This document shows, piece after piece, positions 33,890 through 43,012 of a stretch of DNA of 64,000 bases. Below the pieces are notes generated by a model. That model saw nothing but the letters and a program-made list of their open reading frames with translations, was not told the DNA's origin and made no database searches. Made by a program: the position numbers and the translations under genes. The DNA comes from Pseudomonas yamanorum (GTDB lineage: Bacteria; Pseudomonadota; Gammaproteobacteria; Pseudomonadales; Pseudomonadaceae), in NCBI RefSeq assembly GCF_900105735.1, contig NZ_LT629793.1, positions 3,472,001-3,536,000 on the forward strand. The letters are read 5' to 3'. Every line of letters begins with the position of its first letter. The first letter of the stretch is position 1.

Positions 33890-35227
33890 TCAACGCTGGA
33901 AGTGCAGCGGCAGCCCTTGGCAACTGTCGTGCACGCGCCCGTCGTGCCAGGCCAGGTGGCCGGAGACCAGGGTGGTGCTGACGCTGTGCCGGAAGCTGCG
34001 CCCGGCAAAGGGCGTCCAGCCGCAACGGGCCATAATCGGCTGGCTGCTGACGGGCTTGCCTTGGGGTTCGGGTTTGATCAGCACCAGGTCGGCCCAATAG
34101 CCTTCCCGCAGGTAGCCACGGTCGGGGATCGCAAACAGGTCAGCAACGCGATGGCTGGTTTTCGCCACCAGAGTAGTCAGCGGCAGCAGGCCGTCAGCCA
34201 CCAATTCCAGCAGCGCCGGCAGGGCGTGTTGCACCAACGGCAAGCCTGACGGTGCTTCACGATATGGCAGCTGTTTTTGCGCCCAGGTGTGCGGCGCATG
34301 ATCACTGCCAATCACATCCAGACGATCACTCAACAATGCCAGGCGCAGGGCGTTGCGGTCGGCGCGTGTCTTGATGGCCGGGTTGCATTTGATCTGGTGG
34401 CCGAGGCGCGCGTAGTCGCGGTCATCGAACAGGAGGTGATGCAGGCAGACTTCCGCCGTGATGCGTTTTTCCGCCAGGGGTTTGTCTTCGAACAGCACCA
34501 ACTCCCGGGCGCTGGTGATGTGCAACACATGCAGGCGCGTGCCATGCCGCTTGGCCAGTTCCACCGCCAAAGACGACGAGCGATAGCAGGCTTCGGCATC
34601 GCGAATCAGCGGATGAGCCACAGCAGGAATGTGCTCGCCGAAGCGCTCGCGCATCCGTTGCTCGCTGGCCTGGATGCTGGGCGTGTGCTCGCAGTGGGCC
34701 AGGAGAATGGTCGGCACCTCGGCGAACAGGCGTTCGAGAATCTTCGGGTCATCCACCAGCATATTGCCGGTGGAGGCGCCCATGAAGACTTTGACGCCAG
34801 CCACCTCGCGCGGGTCCAGCGCGGCCACTGTGTCGAGGTTGTCGTTGCTCACCCCAAAGTGAAAGCCATAGTTGGCCACCGAATGCAGGGCCGCGCGGCG
34901 CTTCTTGTCGGCGAGGGCGTCCAGGTTCAACGTCGCCGGGTTGGTGTTGGGCATGTCCATGAAACTGGTGATGCCACCGGCCACCGCTGCACGGGACTCG
35001 CTGTAGAAGCTGCCCTTGTCCGGTGCGCCGGGTTCACGGAAATGGACTTGGTCGTCGATCATGCCCGGTAGCAGCCACTGGCCTTGGGCGTCGATTTCCA
35101 CCGTGGCATTGGCGTTGTCGATGCTGCTGGCGATCTTCTCGATACGGCCATTGGCGACCAGCAGGTCAGCCTCGAATTCCTGGCCTTCGTTCACCAGGCG
35201 GGCGTTGCGGATCAGCAGGCGGCTCAT
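33890..35227 (-). CDS. pyrC: Dihydroorotase paralogue of the zinc-starvation island
   Basis: 445 residues from ATG 35227, two bases after the stop of the carbonic anhydrase gene. Amidohydrolase metal motif D-x-V-H-F-R-E-P-G near residue 58, later LLAHCEH, HVLHITSA and SDHAPH. It closes carbamoyl-aspartate to dihydroorotate in pyrimidine synthesis. Pseudomonas carry several paralogues; this one belongs to the Zur-type cluster (pyrC2/pyrQ in P. aeruginosa by memory) and is thought to work when zinc is short. Last gene of the leftward operon. Confidence 0.88.
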   Translation of the reverse strand: MSRLLIRNARLVNEGQEFEADLLVANGRIEKIASSIDNANATVEIDAQGQWLLPGMIDDQVHFREPGAPDKGSFYSESRAAVAGGITSFMDMPNTNPATLNLDALADKKRRAALHSVANYGFHFGVSNDNLDTVAALDPREVAGVKVFMGASTGNMLVDDPKILERLFAEVPTILLAHCEHTPSIQASEQRMRERFGEHIPAVAHPLIRDAEACYRSSSLAVELAKRHGTRLHVLHITSARELVLFEDKPLAEKRITAEVCLHHLLFDDRDYARLGHQIKCNPAIKTRADRNALRLALLSDRLDVIGSDHAPHTWAQKQLPYREAPSGLPLVQHALPALLELVADGLLPLTTLVAKTSHRVADLFAIPDRGYLREGYWADLVLIKPEPQGKPVSSQPIMARCGWTPFAGRSFRHSVSTTLVSGHLAWHDGRVHDSCQGLPLHFQR

Positions 35228-35229
35228 GG

Positions 35230-35790
35230 TCAGAACTCGTTTTGCAGGGCTTTGTAACCCAGCACCAGGTCGACGTTGGTGCGTGCCACGTCTTCGGAAA
35301 ACTCCGAAGCGCTGACACTCACCGGCGGAAACTGGGACAGGTCGGTGTTGGGGCCGATGCGGGTGGTGGAAGGCACGTAGAACGCGGCGGGCAAATCGCG
35401 GCCATCGACCACCGAGTTGTGCCGCACCACGCAGCCGTCGCCGACGACGCAGTTGAACAGCACACTGTTGAAGCCGATGAAGACCCGGTCGCCGACGGTG
35501 CACGGGCCATGAACGATGGAACGGTGGGCGATGGAGGTGAACTCGCCGATGGTCACCGCGGCGCCGGATTTGGAGTGGATCACCACGCCGTCCTGGATAT
35601 TTGAATTGGCGCCGATGGTGATCGGGTCCATGTCGCCATTGGCGTCGACTTCGTCGGCGCGGATCACCGCGTAAGGGCCGACAAACACGTTTTCGCCGAT
35701 GATGACCTTGCCGCAGATGATTGCGGTTTTGTCGACGTAGGCCGATTCGGCAATCACGGGCAGATCACCGGAAGGGTTCTTGCGGATCAT
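35230..35790 (-). CDS. Gamma-class carbonic anhydrase-like hexapeptide protein
   Basis: 186 residues from ATG 35790, overlapping the hisI stop as ATGA. Left-handed beta-helix repeats are clear (VIAESAYVDKTAIICGKVIIGENVFVG and so on), with IHSKSG, IAHRSIVHG and VRHNSVVDG positions matching the metal-binding His set of gamma carbonic anhydrases. Gamma enzymes can use iron or cobalt, so it could replace zinc-dependent beta enzymes. An acyltransferase role cannot be excluded from fold alone. Confidence 0.85.
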   Translation of the reverse strand: MIRKNPSGDLPVIAESAYVDKTAIICGKVIIGENVFVGPYAVIRADEVDANGDMDPITIGANSNIQDGVVIHSKSGAAVTIGEFTSIAHRSIVHGPCTVGDRVFIGFNSVLFNCVVGDGCVVRHNSVVDGRDLPAAFYVPSTTRIGPNTDLSQFPPVSVSASEFSEDVARTNVDLVLGYKALQNEF

Positions 35791-36212
35791 GGGGCAGGCT
35801 CCTGGAGGGGCGCAGTGAGGATGTGTACGTGGCGGCCGTCGATGGCGTTGTAGAAACAGGTGGGTCGCCCGGTGTGGCAGGCCGGGCCTTGCTGGTCGAC
35901 GATCAGCAACACGGCGTCGCCGTCGCAATCCAGGCGCGCCTCCACCAGCAGTTGCCAGTGGCCGGAGGTTTCGCCTTTGCGCCACAACTGCTGGCGCGAG
36001 CGGGACCAGTAGCAGACCTGCCCGGTGGCCAGGGTTTCGTCGAGGGCCTGGCGGTTCATCCAGGCCAGCATCAACACCTCGCCGCTGCCGTGTTGCTGGG
36101 CGATGGCGGCGATCAGGCCATCGCTGTTCCACGGCAGGGCGTCGAGCACGCGGTCGAGTGGAAAGCGGCTGCCGATGGCGGCCTTTTCCAGGTCGAGCAT
36201 GCTCAGTTTCAT
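35787..36212 (-). CDS. hisI: Phosphoribosyl-AMP cyclohydrolase paralogue
   Basis: 141 residues from ATG 36212, which overlaps the znuA stop as ATGA; this decides the start. HisI motifs are visible: VLMLAWMNRQAL, ATGQVCYWSRSRQQLWRKGETSGH, then LDCDGDAVLL and GPACHTGRPTCF with the three zinc-site Cys kept. It opens the purine ring in histidine synthesis. Its place in the zinc import operon marks it as the HisI copy made under zinc limitation; the housekeeping hisI is normally paired with hisE elsewhere. Confidence 0.88.
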   Translation of the reverse strand: MKLSMLDLEKAAIGSRFPLDRVLDALPWNSDGLIAAIAQQHGSGEVLMLAWMNRQALDETLATGQVCYWSRSRQQLWRKGETSGHWQLLVEARLDCDGDAVLLIVDQQGPACHTGRPTCFYNAIDGRHVHILTAPLQEPAP

Positions 36213-37093
36213 GGCTTGCTCAGGGCCGCGCACAGGGTGTTGAGGTTGTATTCGAACAGGCCGGTAAAGGTGCTGGCCGGGCCTTCTGCAGCCAGGGCGT
36301 CCGAGTACAGCGTGCCGCCGATTTGCGCGCCACTTTCGTCCGCGATCTGCTTGAGCAGGCGCGAGTCCTTGATGTTTTCCATGAACACGGCCTTGACCTT
36401 GTCCTTGCGGATCTGGGTGATCAGCGTGGCGACTTCGGCAGCAGACGGTTCACGTTCGGTGGACAAACCTTGAGGCGACAGGAACTCGATACCGTAGGCC
36501 TGACCCAGGTAACCGAAGGCGTCATGGGAGGTCACGATGCGACGGTTGCCCGGTGGCAGGGCGCCGAACTTGGCTTTGGCTTCAGCCAGCAGGCGGTAGA
36601 TTTCTTTCAGGTACACCTGGCTGTTGTGCTCGTAGTCCGCCTTGTTGGCCGGGTCGGCAGCGATCAGCGCCTTGGTGATGTTGTTCACGTAGATCACGGT
36701 GTTGGCCAGGTTGTGCCAGGCGTGTGGGTCGGGAATGGTCTCGCCGTCTTCTTCCATGGTGTGGGACAGCACGCCTTTACTGGCGGTGACCACGGTGGCC
36801 TTGGTTTCGGTGCTGGTGACCAAGCGATCCAGCCACGGCTCGAAGCCGAGGCCGTTCTTGATGATGACCTTGGCTTTGAGCAGGGCCTTGGCATCGTCTG
36901 GCGTCGGTTCGTAGGTGTGGGCGTCAGCATCGGGGCCGACCATGTTGCTGATCTGGATATGATCGCCACCGACCTGGTGGGTCATGTCGTCAAGAATACT
37001 GAAGCTGGTAACCACCTGAAGCTTGTCGGCAGCCTGGGCCGTCGCGAACGACAGCGGCAGCAACACACTGAACAGCACGAGTAGAGCGCGCAT
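36209..37093 (-). CDS. znuA: Zinc ABC transporter substrate-binding protein, ZnuA-like
   Basis: 294 residues from ATG 37093, with a signal peptide ending at AQAADK. Cluster A-I binding protein with His ligands in DAHTYEPTP, DPHAWHN and SHDAFGY, plus an acidic site near FMENIKDSR. The third His (not Glu) favours zinc over manganese. The His-rich loop found in many ZnuA proteins is reduced to a short acidic stretch (MEEDGE). Pseudomonas have another znuA by zur; this is the second system. Confidence 0.88.
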   Translation of the reverse strand: MRALLVLFSVLLPLSFATAQAADKLQVVTSFSILDDMTHQVGGDHIQISNMVGPDADAHTYEPTPDDAKALLKAKVIIKNGLGFEPWLDRLVTSTETKATVVTASKGVLSHTMEEDGETIPDPHAWHNLANTVIYVNNITKALIAADPANKADYEHNSQVYLKEIYRLLAEAKAKFGALPPGNRRIVTSHDAFGYLGQAYGIEFLSPQGLSTEREPSAAEVATLITQIRKDKVKAVFMENIKDSRLLKQIADESGAQIGGTLYSDALAAEGPASTFTGLFEYNLNTLCAALSKP

Positions 37094-37104
37094 CGGGAAA
37101 CACC

Positions 37105-37971
37105 TCATTGGGATGTAAGCAAAGGCGGGCGGCGCAGCAAGCCGTGCACCGGACCGAAGACCACGGACAGCAGGTACAAGCCGCCAGCCACCAGCACAAT
37201 CGCCGGGCCGCTGGGCAGCGAGTAGTAGAACGACAGCAACAAGCCAAGCCACACCGACAGGCATCCCAGCACCGCTGATATGGCGATCAACACCGGCAGG
37301 CGCCGGCTCCAGAAACGTGAAGCAATCGCCGGCAACATCATCAACCCGACCACCATCAAGGCGCCGATGGCCTGGAAGCCGATCACCAGGTTCAACACCA
37401 CCAGCGTCAGGAACAGCCCGTGAGCCAACGGGCCGAGGCGGCTGACGGTTTGCAGGAACAGCGGGTCGAGGGTGTCCAGCAGCAGCGGTTTGTAGATCAC
37501 CACCATGGCGATCAGGCTGAAGCCCGAGACCCAGAGCATGCCGGTGAGGGTCGGGCCGTCGACCGCCAAGGCCGAGCCGAACAGCAGGTGCAGCAGGTCC
37601 AGGCGTTTGCCGGCGAGGCCAAGAATCAGCACGCCGCTGGCCAGGGAGATTGGGTAGATGGCGGCGAGGCTCGCGTCTTCCTTAAGGCCCGTGCGGCGGG
37701 TGATCCAGGCGGCGAGGCCGGCCATGCTCAGGCCGGCGCCCAGGCCACCGATGGTCAGCGCGGGCAGGCTCAGCCCGGCAAACCAGAAGCCCAGGGCGGC
37801 GCCGGGGAGGATGCCGTGGGACACCGCGTCACCGATCAGGCTCATGCGACGCAGGATCAGGAACACTCCCAGCGGCGCCGTGCTGCATGCCAATACCAGC
37901 CCGCCGACGAGGGCGCGGCGCATGAAAACGAAGTCGAGAAACGGCATCCACAGGTGAGCGGCGAAGTGCAT
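37105..37971 (-). CDS. znuB: Zinc ABC transporter permease, ZnuB-like
   Basis: 288 residues from ATG 37971, overlapping the ATPase stop (ATGA). About eight hydrophobic segments with the ABC-3 family pattern (PLGVFLILRRMSLIGDAVSHGILPG, then VGLMMLPAIASRFW). It forms the inner-membrane channel for the metal delivered by the ZnuA-like protein encoded 11 bases downstream. Confidence 0.9.
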   Translation of the reverse strand: MHFAAHLWMPFLDFVFMRRALVGGLVLACSTAPLGVFLILRRMSLIGDAVSHGILPGAALGFWFAGLSLPALTIGGLGAGLSMAGLAAWITRRTGLKEDASLAAIYPISLASGVLILGLAGKRLDLLHLLFGSALAVDGPTLTGMLWVSGFSLIAMVVIYKPLLLDTLDPLFLQTVSRLGPLAHGLFLTLVVLNLVIGFQAIGALMVVGLMMLPAIASRFWSRRLPVLIAISAVLGCLSVWLGLLLSFYYSLPSGPAIVLVAGGLYLLSVVFGPVHGLLRRPPLLTSQ

Positions 37972-38639
37972 CAGGCCACCTGCATGTGTGACTGGGGGCG
38001 GATCAGCTCTTTGCTTGAGCCGAACACGCAACCGCTGCTTTTGATCTGCACCACTTGCTGGGTGTGTTGGCGGACCGAGCCGAGGTCATGGCACACCACG
38101 ACCACCGTGCGGCCTTCATCGTGCCAGGCATGGATGTGTTTCCAGCACAGCGCCTGGCCGTCTTCGTCGAGGGCGGCGTGGGGTTCGTCCAGCAGCAATA
38201 TCGGGGACTCGGCCAAACTCATGCGGGCGAGCAGGGCGCGTTGCAGTTCGCCACCGGACAAGGCCATCAACGGCCGATGCTCCAGGCCACTGAGGCACCA
38301 GTCTTCGAGTACGGCGCTCAGGCGTTCGGTGCGTTGTTGCGGGGTTTGCTTGTTGCCCCAGAAGCCGGCGGCCACCAACTCTTGCAAGCTGATGGGGAAC
38401 TGGCGGTCGAGGTTCTGTTGTTGGGGCAGGAACGACAGGCCACCACGGCGTGGAACCTCAATCGTCACTTTCCCGGCCAAGGGCTTCTGCAAGCCGGCGA
38501 TGACTTTCAGCAGGCTGCTTTTGCCGGTGCCGTTGGCGCCGATGATGCCGGTGAGACTGCCTTTTTCCAGGGTGAAATCGACGGCAGGGGTCAGTGGTTG
38601 GCCGGGGGCGCCCCAGCGCAAAGCGGTGCAGGTGATCAT
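37971..38639 (-). CDS. znuC: Zinc ABC transporter ATPase, ZnuC-like
   Basis: 222 residues. Walker A G-A-N-G-T-G-K-S-S, Q-loop LPQQQ, signature LSGGELQR, Walker B ILLLDEP, and switch His in VVVCHDLG. It powers the import system with the neighbouring permease and binding protein. The start overlaps the folE2 stop as ATGA, so the whole leftward run from folE2 is one translationally coupled operon. Confidence 0.92.
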   Translation of the reverse strand: MITCTALRWGAPGQPLTPAVDFTLEKGSLTGIIGANGTGKSSLLKVIAGLQKPLAGKVTIEVPRRGGLSFLPQQQNLDRQFPISLQELVAAGFWGNKQTPQQRTERLSAVLEDWCLSGLEHRPLMALSGGELQRALLARMSLAESPILLLDEPHAALDEDGQALCWKHIHAWHDEGRTVVVVCHDLGSVRQHTQQVVQIKSSGCVFGSSKELIRPQSHMQVA

Positions 38640-39532
38640 TCGGAAGGTCTCGTCCAGCGGCTTTCAGCCACGGCATCGTGCGCGTGCAGGCTTTCGGCGT
38701 GGATCACTTTCAAGTGGAAGGCAATGACCGCATCCGAGCGTTTCAAGGCGAGGTTCAGGCGGCGGGCGGCGTCTTCGCAGAACATCAGGTTCTGCCCGTT
38801 GGCCAGGGCGAAGGCTTGTTCGTCCGCGCGCTTTACGGCGGTTTGTACGGCGGTGCCAAGGGCTGCTTCGGTTTCGTCGATCAGTTGCGTCAGCGGCAGG
38901 GTTGGCTGGTCGCCTTGAAGGCGGACCTGCAACAGCGCGCTGCTGCGCTGGCTGTGGGGCGTGGCGACGATGCCGTTTGCACTGCCGAGCCAGGTCAGCA
39001 CGTCTTCGTGTTGCAGCGGTGTGCCGGCGAAGTCTTCGATAAATTGCTGCTGAATCAATTGCCTGGCGAGGGCAGCCGAGCACGGGCAGGTTGAAGAGTA
39101 AGTAACGTCAATTTTTAGTTCCACGTGGAACATCTGGTTTTCCAGGCGGGCTTCGATGCTCACCGGGTAGCTTTTCCACCCGGCCAACGGGCTGACCAAC
39201 GCCGGGCGTTTTAGCAGCAGATCCGTATGAATCCGCAGGTAGGCATTTGTGGATAAACCTTCATGACTGTCGAGAAAACGTTGCAATACACTGCGCAGCA
39301 GTGCTGGCGTAAGCGGCTGCTGTTCAAGCATCTCCAGCGCCAGATAAAGCCGAGACATATGAATGCCACGCGCTTCGCCGTCGTCCAGGCTGACGCCTGC
39401 ATCGGCCTTGGCGCTGAGGCGCTGGCCGTCGATCTGAATGGGCAGGGCAATGCCGCACATGCCCACCCAATCCAGCGGCAAGGCTTGGCGTGAAGCCTGC
39501 GCGGCGATATCGGGCAGAGTCAGCGCGTTCAT
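38636..39532 (-). CDS. folE2: GTP cyclohydrolase IB
   Basis: 298 residues. FolE2 motifs: MSRLYLAL, and the catalytic/metal Cys in TYSSTCPCSAALA (Cys149, Cys151), then a late QNLMFCEDAARR. It makes 7,8-dihydroneopterin triphosphate for folate from GTP. Unlike FolE it can work with other divalent metals, so bacteria switch to it in zinc starvation. First gene of the leftward operon, with a Zur-like box 31 bases upstream of its start. Confidence 0.95.
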   Translation of the reverse strand: MNALTLPDIAAQASRQALPLDWVGMCGIALPIQIDGQRLSAKADAGVSLDDGEARGIHMSRLYLALEMLEQQPLTPALLRSVLQRFLDSHEGLSTNAYLRIHTDLLLKRPALVSPLAGWKSYPVSIEARLENQMFHVELKIDVTYSSTCPCSAALARQLIQQQFIEDFAGTPLQHEDVLTWLGSANGIVATPHSQRSSALLQVRLQGDQPTLPLTQLIDETEAALGTAVQTAVKRADEQAFALANGQNLMFCEDAARRLNLALKRSDAVIAFHLKVIHAESLHAHDAVAESRWTRPSE

Positions 39533-39562
39533 GAGCAGTCCATCGTTGGAAATAAAAAGACA

Positions 39563-39577
39563 TGTTATATTATTACA
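39563..39577. promoter_or_regulatory. Zur box between folE2 and the amidase gene
   Basis: TGTTATATTATTACA matches the gammaproteobacterial Zur consensus TGTTATANTATAACA with one mismatch. It lies in the 127-base divergent gap, so one site could repress both the folE2-znuCBA-hisI operon and the amidase gene when zinc is ample. Confidence 0.8.
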
Positions 39578-39659
39578 ATTGAATCGACGAAAGTTTTTCT
39601 GCTCTGTCTTTTATTCAGTCATGTCGAGTACGGACGCTCCTTTATTTGCGGTGTAAGTC

Positions 39660-40883
39660 ATGCACAGACGTCAACTCCTCAACCTGCTGCTGGCCAGCGC
39701 GGTGTTCACCCTGCCCTTTGGTGTATCTGCCGCGCAGATCCGCAATGCACGGTTGTGGCGCTCGGATAACAAGCTGCGGCTGGTGCTGGATCTCAGTGGC
39801 CCGGTGCAATACAAGACCTTCACCCTGACCGCGCCGGAGCGGTTGATCATTGATTTGAGCGGCGCGAAGTTGACCGGGGATTTCAGCCAACTGGCCCTGA
39901 CCAACAGCGGCATTACCTCGATTCGCTCGGGGCACTTTGGCCAGGGTGATACGCGGATCGTGCTGGATTTGAAGGCGCCGATGCAGCTCAACAGCTTTCT
40001 GCTGCCGCCGCAGGATGGCCAGGGCCACCGCCTCGTGCTGGACCTGACAACTGCCACTCATGCGCCTATGCAAATCGCTGCGGCACCGGCCGCGTTGGCT
40101 GCCCCCGTGCCGGCGCCGGTGGACAAAGCGCATCCGAAACGCGACATCATCGTAGTGGTCGACCCCGGCCATGGCGGTAAGGACCCTGGTGCAATAGGCT
40201 CCAAAGGCCAGCGTGAAAAAGACGTGGTGCTGTCCATCGCCCAATTGCTGGCCAAGCGCTTGAAGCGTGAGAAGGGCTTCGATGTGAAGCTGGTGCGCAA
40301 CGACGATTTCTTCGTGCCGCTGCGTAAACGCGTGGACATCGCCCGTCAGCACAAGGCCGACATGTTTATCTCGGTGCACGCTGATGCGGCGCCACGGCTT
40401 ACGGCGTCAGGCGCTTCTGTCTATGCGTTGTCTGAGGGCGGTGCGACGTCCGCCACGGCGCGGTTCATGGCACAGCGGGAGAACGGTGCCGACCTGTTGG
40501 GCGCTACCACGTTGCTCAACCTCAAGGACAAGGACCCGATGCTCGCCGGCGTCATTCTCGACATGTCGATGAACGCCACCATCGCCTCCAGCCTGCAGCT
40601 GGGCAGTTCGGTGCTGGGCAGCCTGCAAAGCATCACCACGCTGCATCAAAAACGCGTGGAACAGGCCGGCTTTGCGGTACTCAAGTCGCCGGACGTGCCG
40701 TCGATCCTGGTGGAAACCGGGTTTATCTCCAACACCCAGGACGCCCAGCGGCTGGTCACCGCACGCCATCAACAGGCGGTGGCAGACGGTTTATTTGAAG
40801 GGCTGAAAAACTACTTCCAGAAGAACCCGCCGATGAACAGCTACATGGCCTGGGTTCAGGAACAGAAGAATGGCCAGGTCTAA
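39660..40883 (+). CDS. amiC: N-acetylmuramoyl-L-alanine amidase with AMIN domain (zinc-island paralogue)
   Basis: 407 residues. Signal peptide to about residue 25 (twin Arg MHRRQLLN at the very start, perhaps Tat). AMIN domain about 26-130 (IRNARLWRSDNKLRLVLDLSG), a Pro/Ala linker, then Amidase_3 with zinc ligands in DPGHGGKDPGA, EKDVVLS and SVHADA, and catalytic Glu in LVETGF. It cuts the peptide stem from muramic acid during septum splitting. As part of the zinc island it probably backs up the main AmiB/AmiC. Its stop overlaps the stop of the convergent next gene by two bases. Confidence 0.92.
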   Translation: MHRRQLLNLLLASAVFTLPFGVSAAQIRNARLWRSDNKLRLVLDLSGPVQYKTFTLTAPERLIIDLSGAKLTGDFSQLALTNSGITSIRSGHFGQGDTRIVLDLKAPMQLNSFLLPPQDGQGHRLVLDLTTATHAPMQIAAAPAALAAPVPAPVDKAHPKRDIIVVVDPGHGGKDPGAIGSKGQREKDVVLSIAQLLAKRLKREKGFDVKLVRNDDFFVPLRKRVDIARQHKADMFISVHADAAPRLTASGASVYALSEGGATSATARFMAQRENGADLLGATTLLNLKDKDPMLAGVILDMSMNATIASSLQLGSSVLGSLQSITTLHQKRVEQAGFAVLKSPDVPSILVETGFISNTQDAQRLVTARHQQAVADGLFEGLKNYFQKNPPMNSYMAWVQEQKNGQV

Positions 40884-41248
40884 CAGCCGGTAATCCGGCT
40901 GCAGGTGAATTTGGCGCTGACTCCACCAGAACTGGAAAACCGGTTGATGGTGGTCCAGCCCACTCGCCGCGTGTAGCCCACCCACGCCTCACCATCGGAT
41001 GCCAACCCGGTAAAGAACGTCAGCTGCCCGTAGCGGCTGTTGGTCTGTGCCCAGTAGCGTTTGCCGATCACCTCGAAACCCCGCAAATACGTGGTGCTGC
41101 CCGCCGTCGCGACGCTGTAGGCATTGCCCTGCGCGTCGACGCACGCCAGCAGGTTGGCGCTGCGGGTGCAGTTGGCCAGCAGGCTGGGCACCTGGGCGTT
41201 GGCCAGGCTCGCCACCATCAGCAACACAGCGCACAACAGGTATTTCAT
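40880..41248 (-). CDS. Small secreted protein of the zinc island, unknown function
   Basis: 122 residues from ATG 41248. Signal peptide MKYLLCAVLLMVASLANA, then a mature part of about 104 residues with four Cys (ANCTRS, LACVDA, FTCSRITGC), probably two disulfides, and many aromatic residues. I recognise no family. It occupies the place of a small hypothetical gene between dksA2 and the amidase in the P. aeruginosa cluster (from memory). It diverges from dksA2 across a perfect Zur box, so it is likely zinc-repressed too. Confidence 0.75.
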   Translation of the reverse strand: MKYLLCAVLLMVASLANAQVPSLLANCTRSANLLACVDAQGNAYSVATAGSTTYLRGFEVIGKRYWAQTNSRYGQLTFFTGLASDGEAWVGYTRRVGWTTINRFSSSGGVSAKFTCSRITGC

Positions 41249-41326
41249 AGAGGTTCTCGGGGCGTTTTCGCCTGCCAGCATTGCGCCCTTCGTCGTTACG
41301 AGCAAGGGGGATTGGCTTATTTGCAT

Positions 41327-41341
41327 TGTTATACTATAACA
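41327..41341. promoter_or_regulatory. Zur box upstream of dksA2
   Basis: TGTTATACTATAACA is a perfect 7-1-7 palindrome and an exact match to the Zur consensus. It lies 34 bases before the dksA2 start and 79 bases before the divergent small secreted gene, so it could control both. Confidence 0.88.
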
Positions 41342-41374
41342 TTAAAAAACAGCCTGACCCGTGAACCACCTCCA

Positions 41375-41779
41375 ATGACCGAACAAGACCTTCTCGCCCA
41401 ACCCTCCGCCGACTACATGAATGAAGCCCAGCAAGGTTTCTTCCGCGAGCTGTTGCTGGCCCAGCGTAATGAGCTGCAAGCGCGCATCGATGCCGAATTC
41501 ATGGTGCTGCGCGAACAGGAACCCAACAGCGATCCCGCCGATGTGGGCAGTGCTGAAGAACAGCGCCAATGGCAACTGCGCCTGCTGGAGCGCGAAAAGA
41601 AGCTGTTGGACAAGATCGACGAGGCCTTGGAGCACCTGGCCCGAGGCGAATACGGCTGGTGCCGTGAAACCGGCGAGCCCATCGGCCTCAAGCGCCTGTT
41701 GCTGCGCCCCACGGCCACCCTGTGTATCGAAGCCAAAGAACGTGAAGAGCTGCGCGAACGCCATCAACGGGCGATTTGA
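41375..41779 (+). CDS. dksA2: DksA2, zinc-independent DksA paralogue
   Basis: 134 residues from ATG 41375. Coiled-coil part with the tip Asp-Pro-Ala-Asp (NSDPADVGSAEE). The zinc-finger region reads GWCRETGE and TLCIEAKE: only the first Cys of each CxxC pair remains, as in P. aeruginosa DksA2. DksA binds RNA polymerase and works with ppGpp; the DksA2 type keeps its fold without zinc and is made under zinc starvation. The perfect Zur box directly upstream agrees. Confidence 0.93.
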   Translation: MTEQDLLAQPSADYMNEAQQGFFRELLLAQRNELQARIDAEFMVLREQEPNSDPADVGSAEEQRQWQLRLLEREKKLLDKIDEALEHLARGEYGWCRETGEPIGLKRLLLRPTATLCIEAKEREELRERHQRAI

Positions 41780-41806
41780 CCGGCCAACCCTGATGAGGAA
41801 TACCTG

Positions 41807-43012
41807 ATGCCCAATCGTCTCCCCGTTACTGTGCTGTCCGGATTCCTCGGCGCCGGTAAAAGCACGCTGCTCAACTACGTCCTGCGCAACCGCGAAAACC
41901 TGCGGGTGGCGGTGATCGTCAACGACATGAGCGAAATCAACATTGATGGCAGTGAGGTCCAGCGCGACGTCACCCTCAATCGCTCCGAAGAAAAACTGGT
42001 GGAGATGAGCAACGGCTGCATCTGCTGCACCTTGCGCGAAGACTTACTGGAGGAAGTCGGAAAGCTCGCCAAGGAAGGTCGGTTCGATTACCTGCTGATT
42101 GAATCCACCGGTATCTCCGAGCCGTTGCCGGTGGCGGAAACCTTCACCTTTCGCGATGAGGAAGGCCAGAGCCTGGCGGATATCGCTCGGCTCGACACCA
42201 TGGTCACCGTGGTCGACGGCATGAACTTTCTGCTCGACTACCAGGCTGCCGAAAGCCTGACGTCGCGGGGCGAAACCCTGGGTGAAGAAGACGAACGCTC
42301 GATCACCGACCTGCTGATCGAGCAGATTGAATTCGCCGACGTGATCCTCATCAGCAAGATCGACCTGATCAGCAGCCGCGAGCGCGAGGAGTTGATGGCG
42401 ATCCTGGAGCGGCTGAATGCTCAGGCGGAAATCATCCCGATGGTCATGGGCGAAGTGCCGCTGGCGAAGATCCTCAACACCGGTCGTTTCGACTTCGAAC
42501 GCGCGTCCCAGGCACCCGGATGGTTGCAGGAATTGCGTGGCGAGCACGTGCCGGAAACCGAGGAATACGGCATCGCTTCCACCGCGTATCGCGCCCGCCG
42601 CCCATTCCATCCGCAGCGTTTTTTCGACTTTATCGACCGGCCTTGGGTGAATGGAAAACTGCTGCGCTCCAAGGGCTTTTTCTGGCTGGCCAGCAAACAC
42701 CAGGACGCCGGCAGTTGGTCCCAGGCCGGCGGCCTGATGCGCCATGGTTTCGCCGGACGCTGGTGGCGTTTCGTGCCAAAAACCCAGTGGCCGCAGGACG
42801 AGGAGGGTGTCGCCGCGATCATGAACAACTGGCAGCCGAGTACCGGCGATTGCCGCCAGGAACTGGTGTTTATCGGCCAGAACATCGACTTCGCGCAGAT
42901 GACCGCCGAACTGGACGCCTGCCTGCTCACTGACGATGAAATGGTCACAGGCGTCGAAGGCTGGCGCTTGTTGGCTGATCCCTTTGGCCCTTGGTTCGAA
43001 GAGGCTGCCTGA
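41807..43012 (+). CDS. zigA: COG0523 zinc metallochaperone GTPase, ZigA-like
   Basis: 401 residues. Walker [10 protein letters not shown], metal-binding [15 protein letters not shown], and SKIDL guanine motif, then a CobW_C domain with HPQRFFDF and [17 protein letters not shown]. It probably hands zinc to key enzymes when the metal is scarce. It follows dksA2 by 27 bases with GAGGAA before ATG, and its stop overlaps the DUF1826 start (TGATG), so dksA2-zigA-DUF1826 is one Zur-controlled unit. Confidence 0.92.
   Translation: MPNRLPVTVLSGFLGAGKSTLLNYVLRNRENLRVAVIVNDMSEINIDGSEVQRDVTLNRSEEKLVEMSNGCICCTLREDLLEEVGKLAKEGRFDYLLIESTGISEPLPVAETFTFRDEEGQSLADIARLDTMVTVVDGMNFLLDYQAAESLTSRGETLGEEDERSITDLLIEQIEFADVILISKIDLISSREREELMAILERLNAQAEIIPMVMGEVPLAKILNTGRFDFERASQAPGWLQELRGEHVPETEEYGIASTAYRARRPFHPQRFFDFIDRPWVNGKLLRSKGFFWLASKHQDAGSWSQAGGLMRHGFAGRWWRFVPKTQWPQDEEGVAAIMNNWQPSTGDCRQELVFIGQNIDFAQMTAELDACLLTDDEMVTGVEGWRLLADPFGPWFEEAA

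Noticed and set aside
36209..38639. Manganese rather than zinc transporter, because the His-rich loop is short
   Set aside because: The third ligand position is His as in zinc binders, and the operon sits behind a Zur box with zinc-sparing enzymes.
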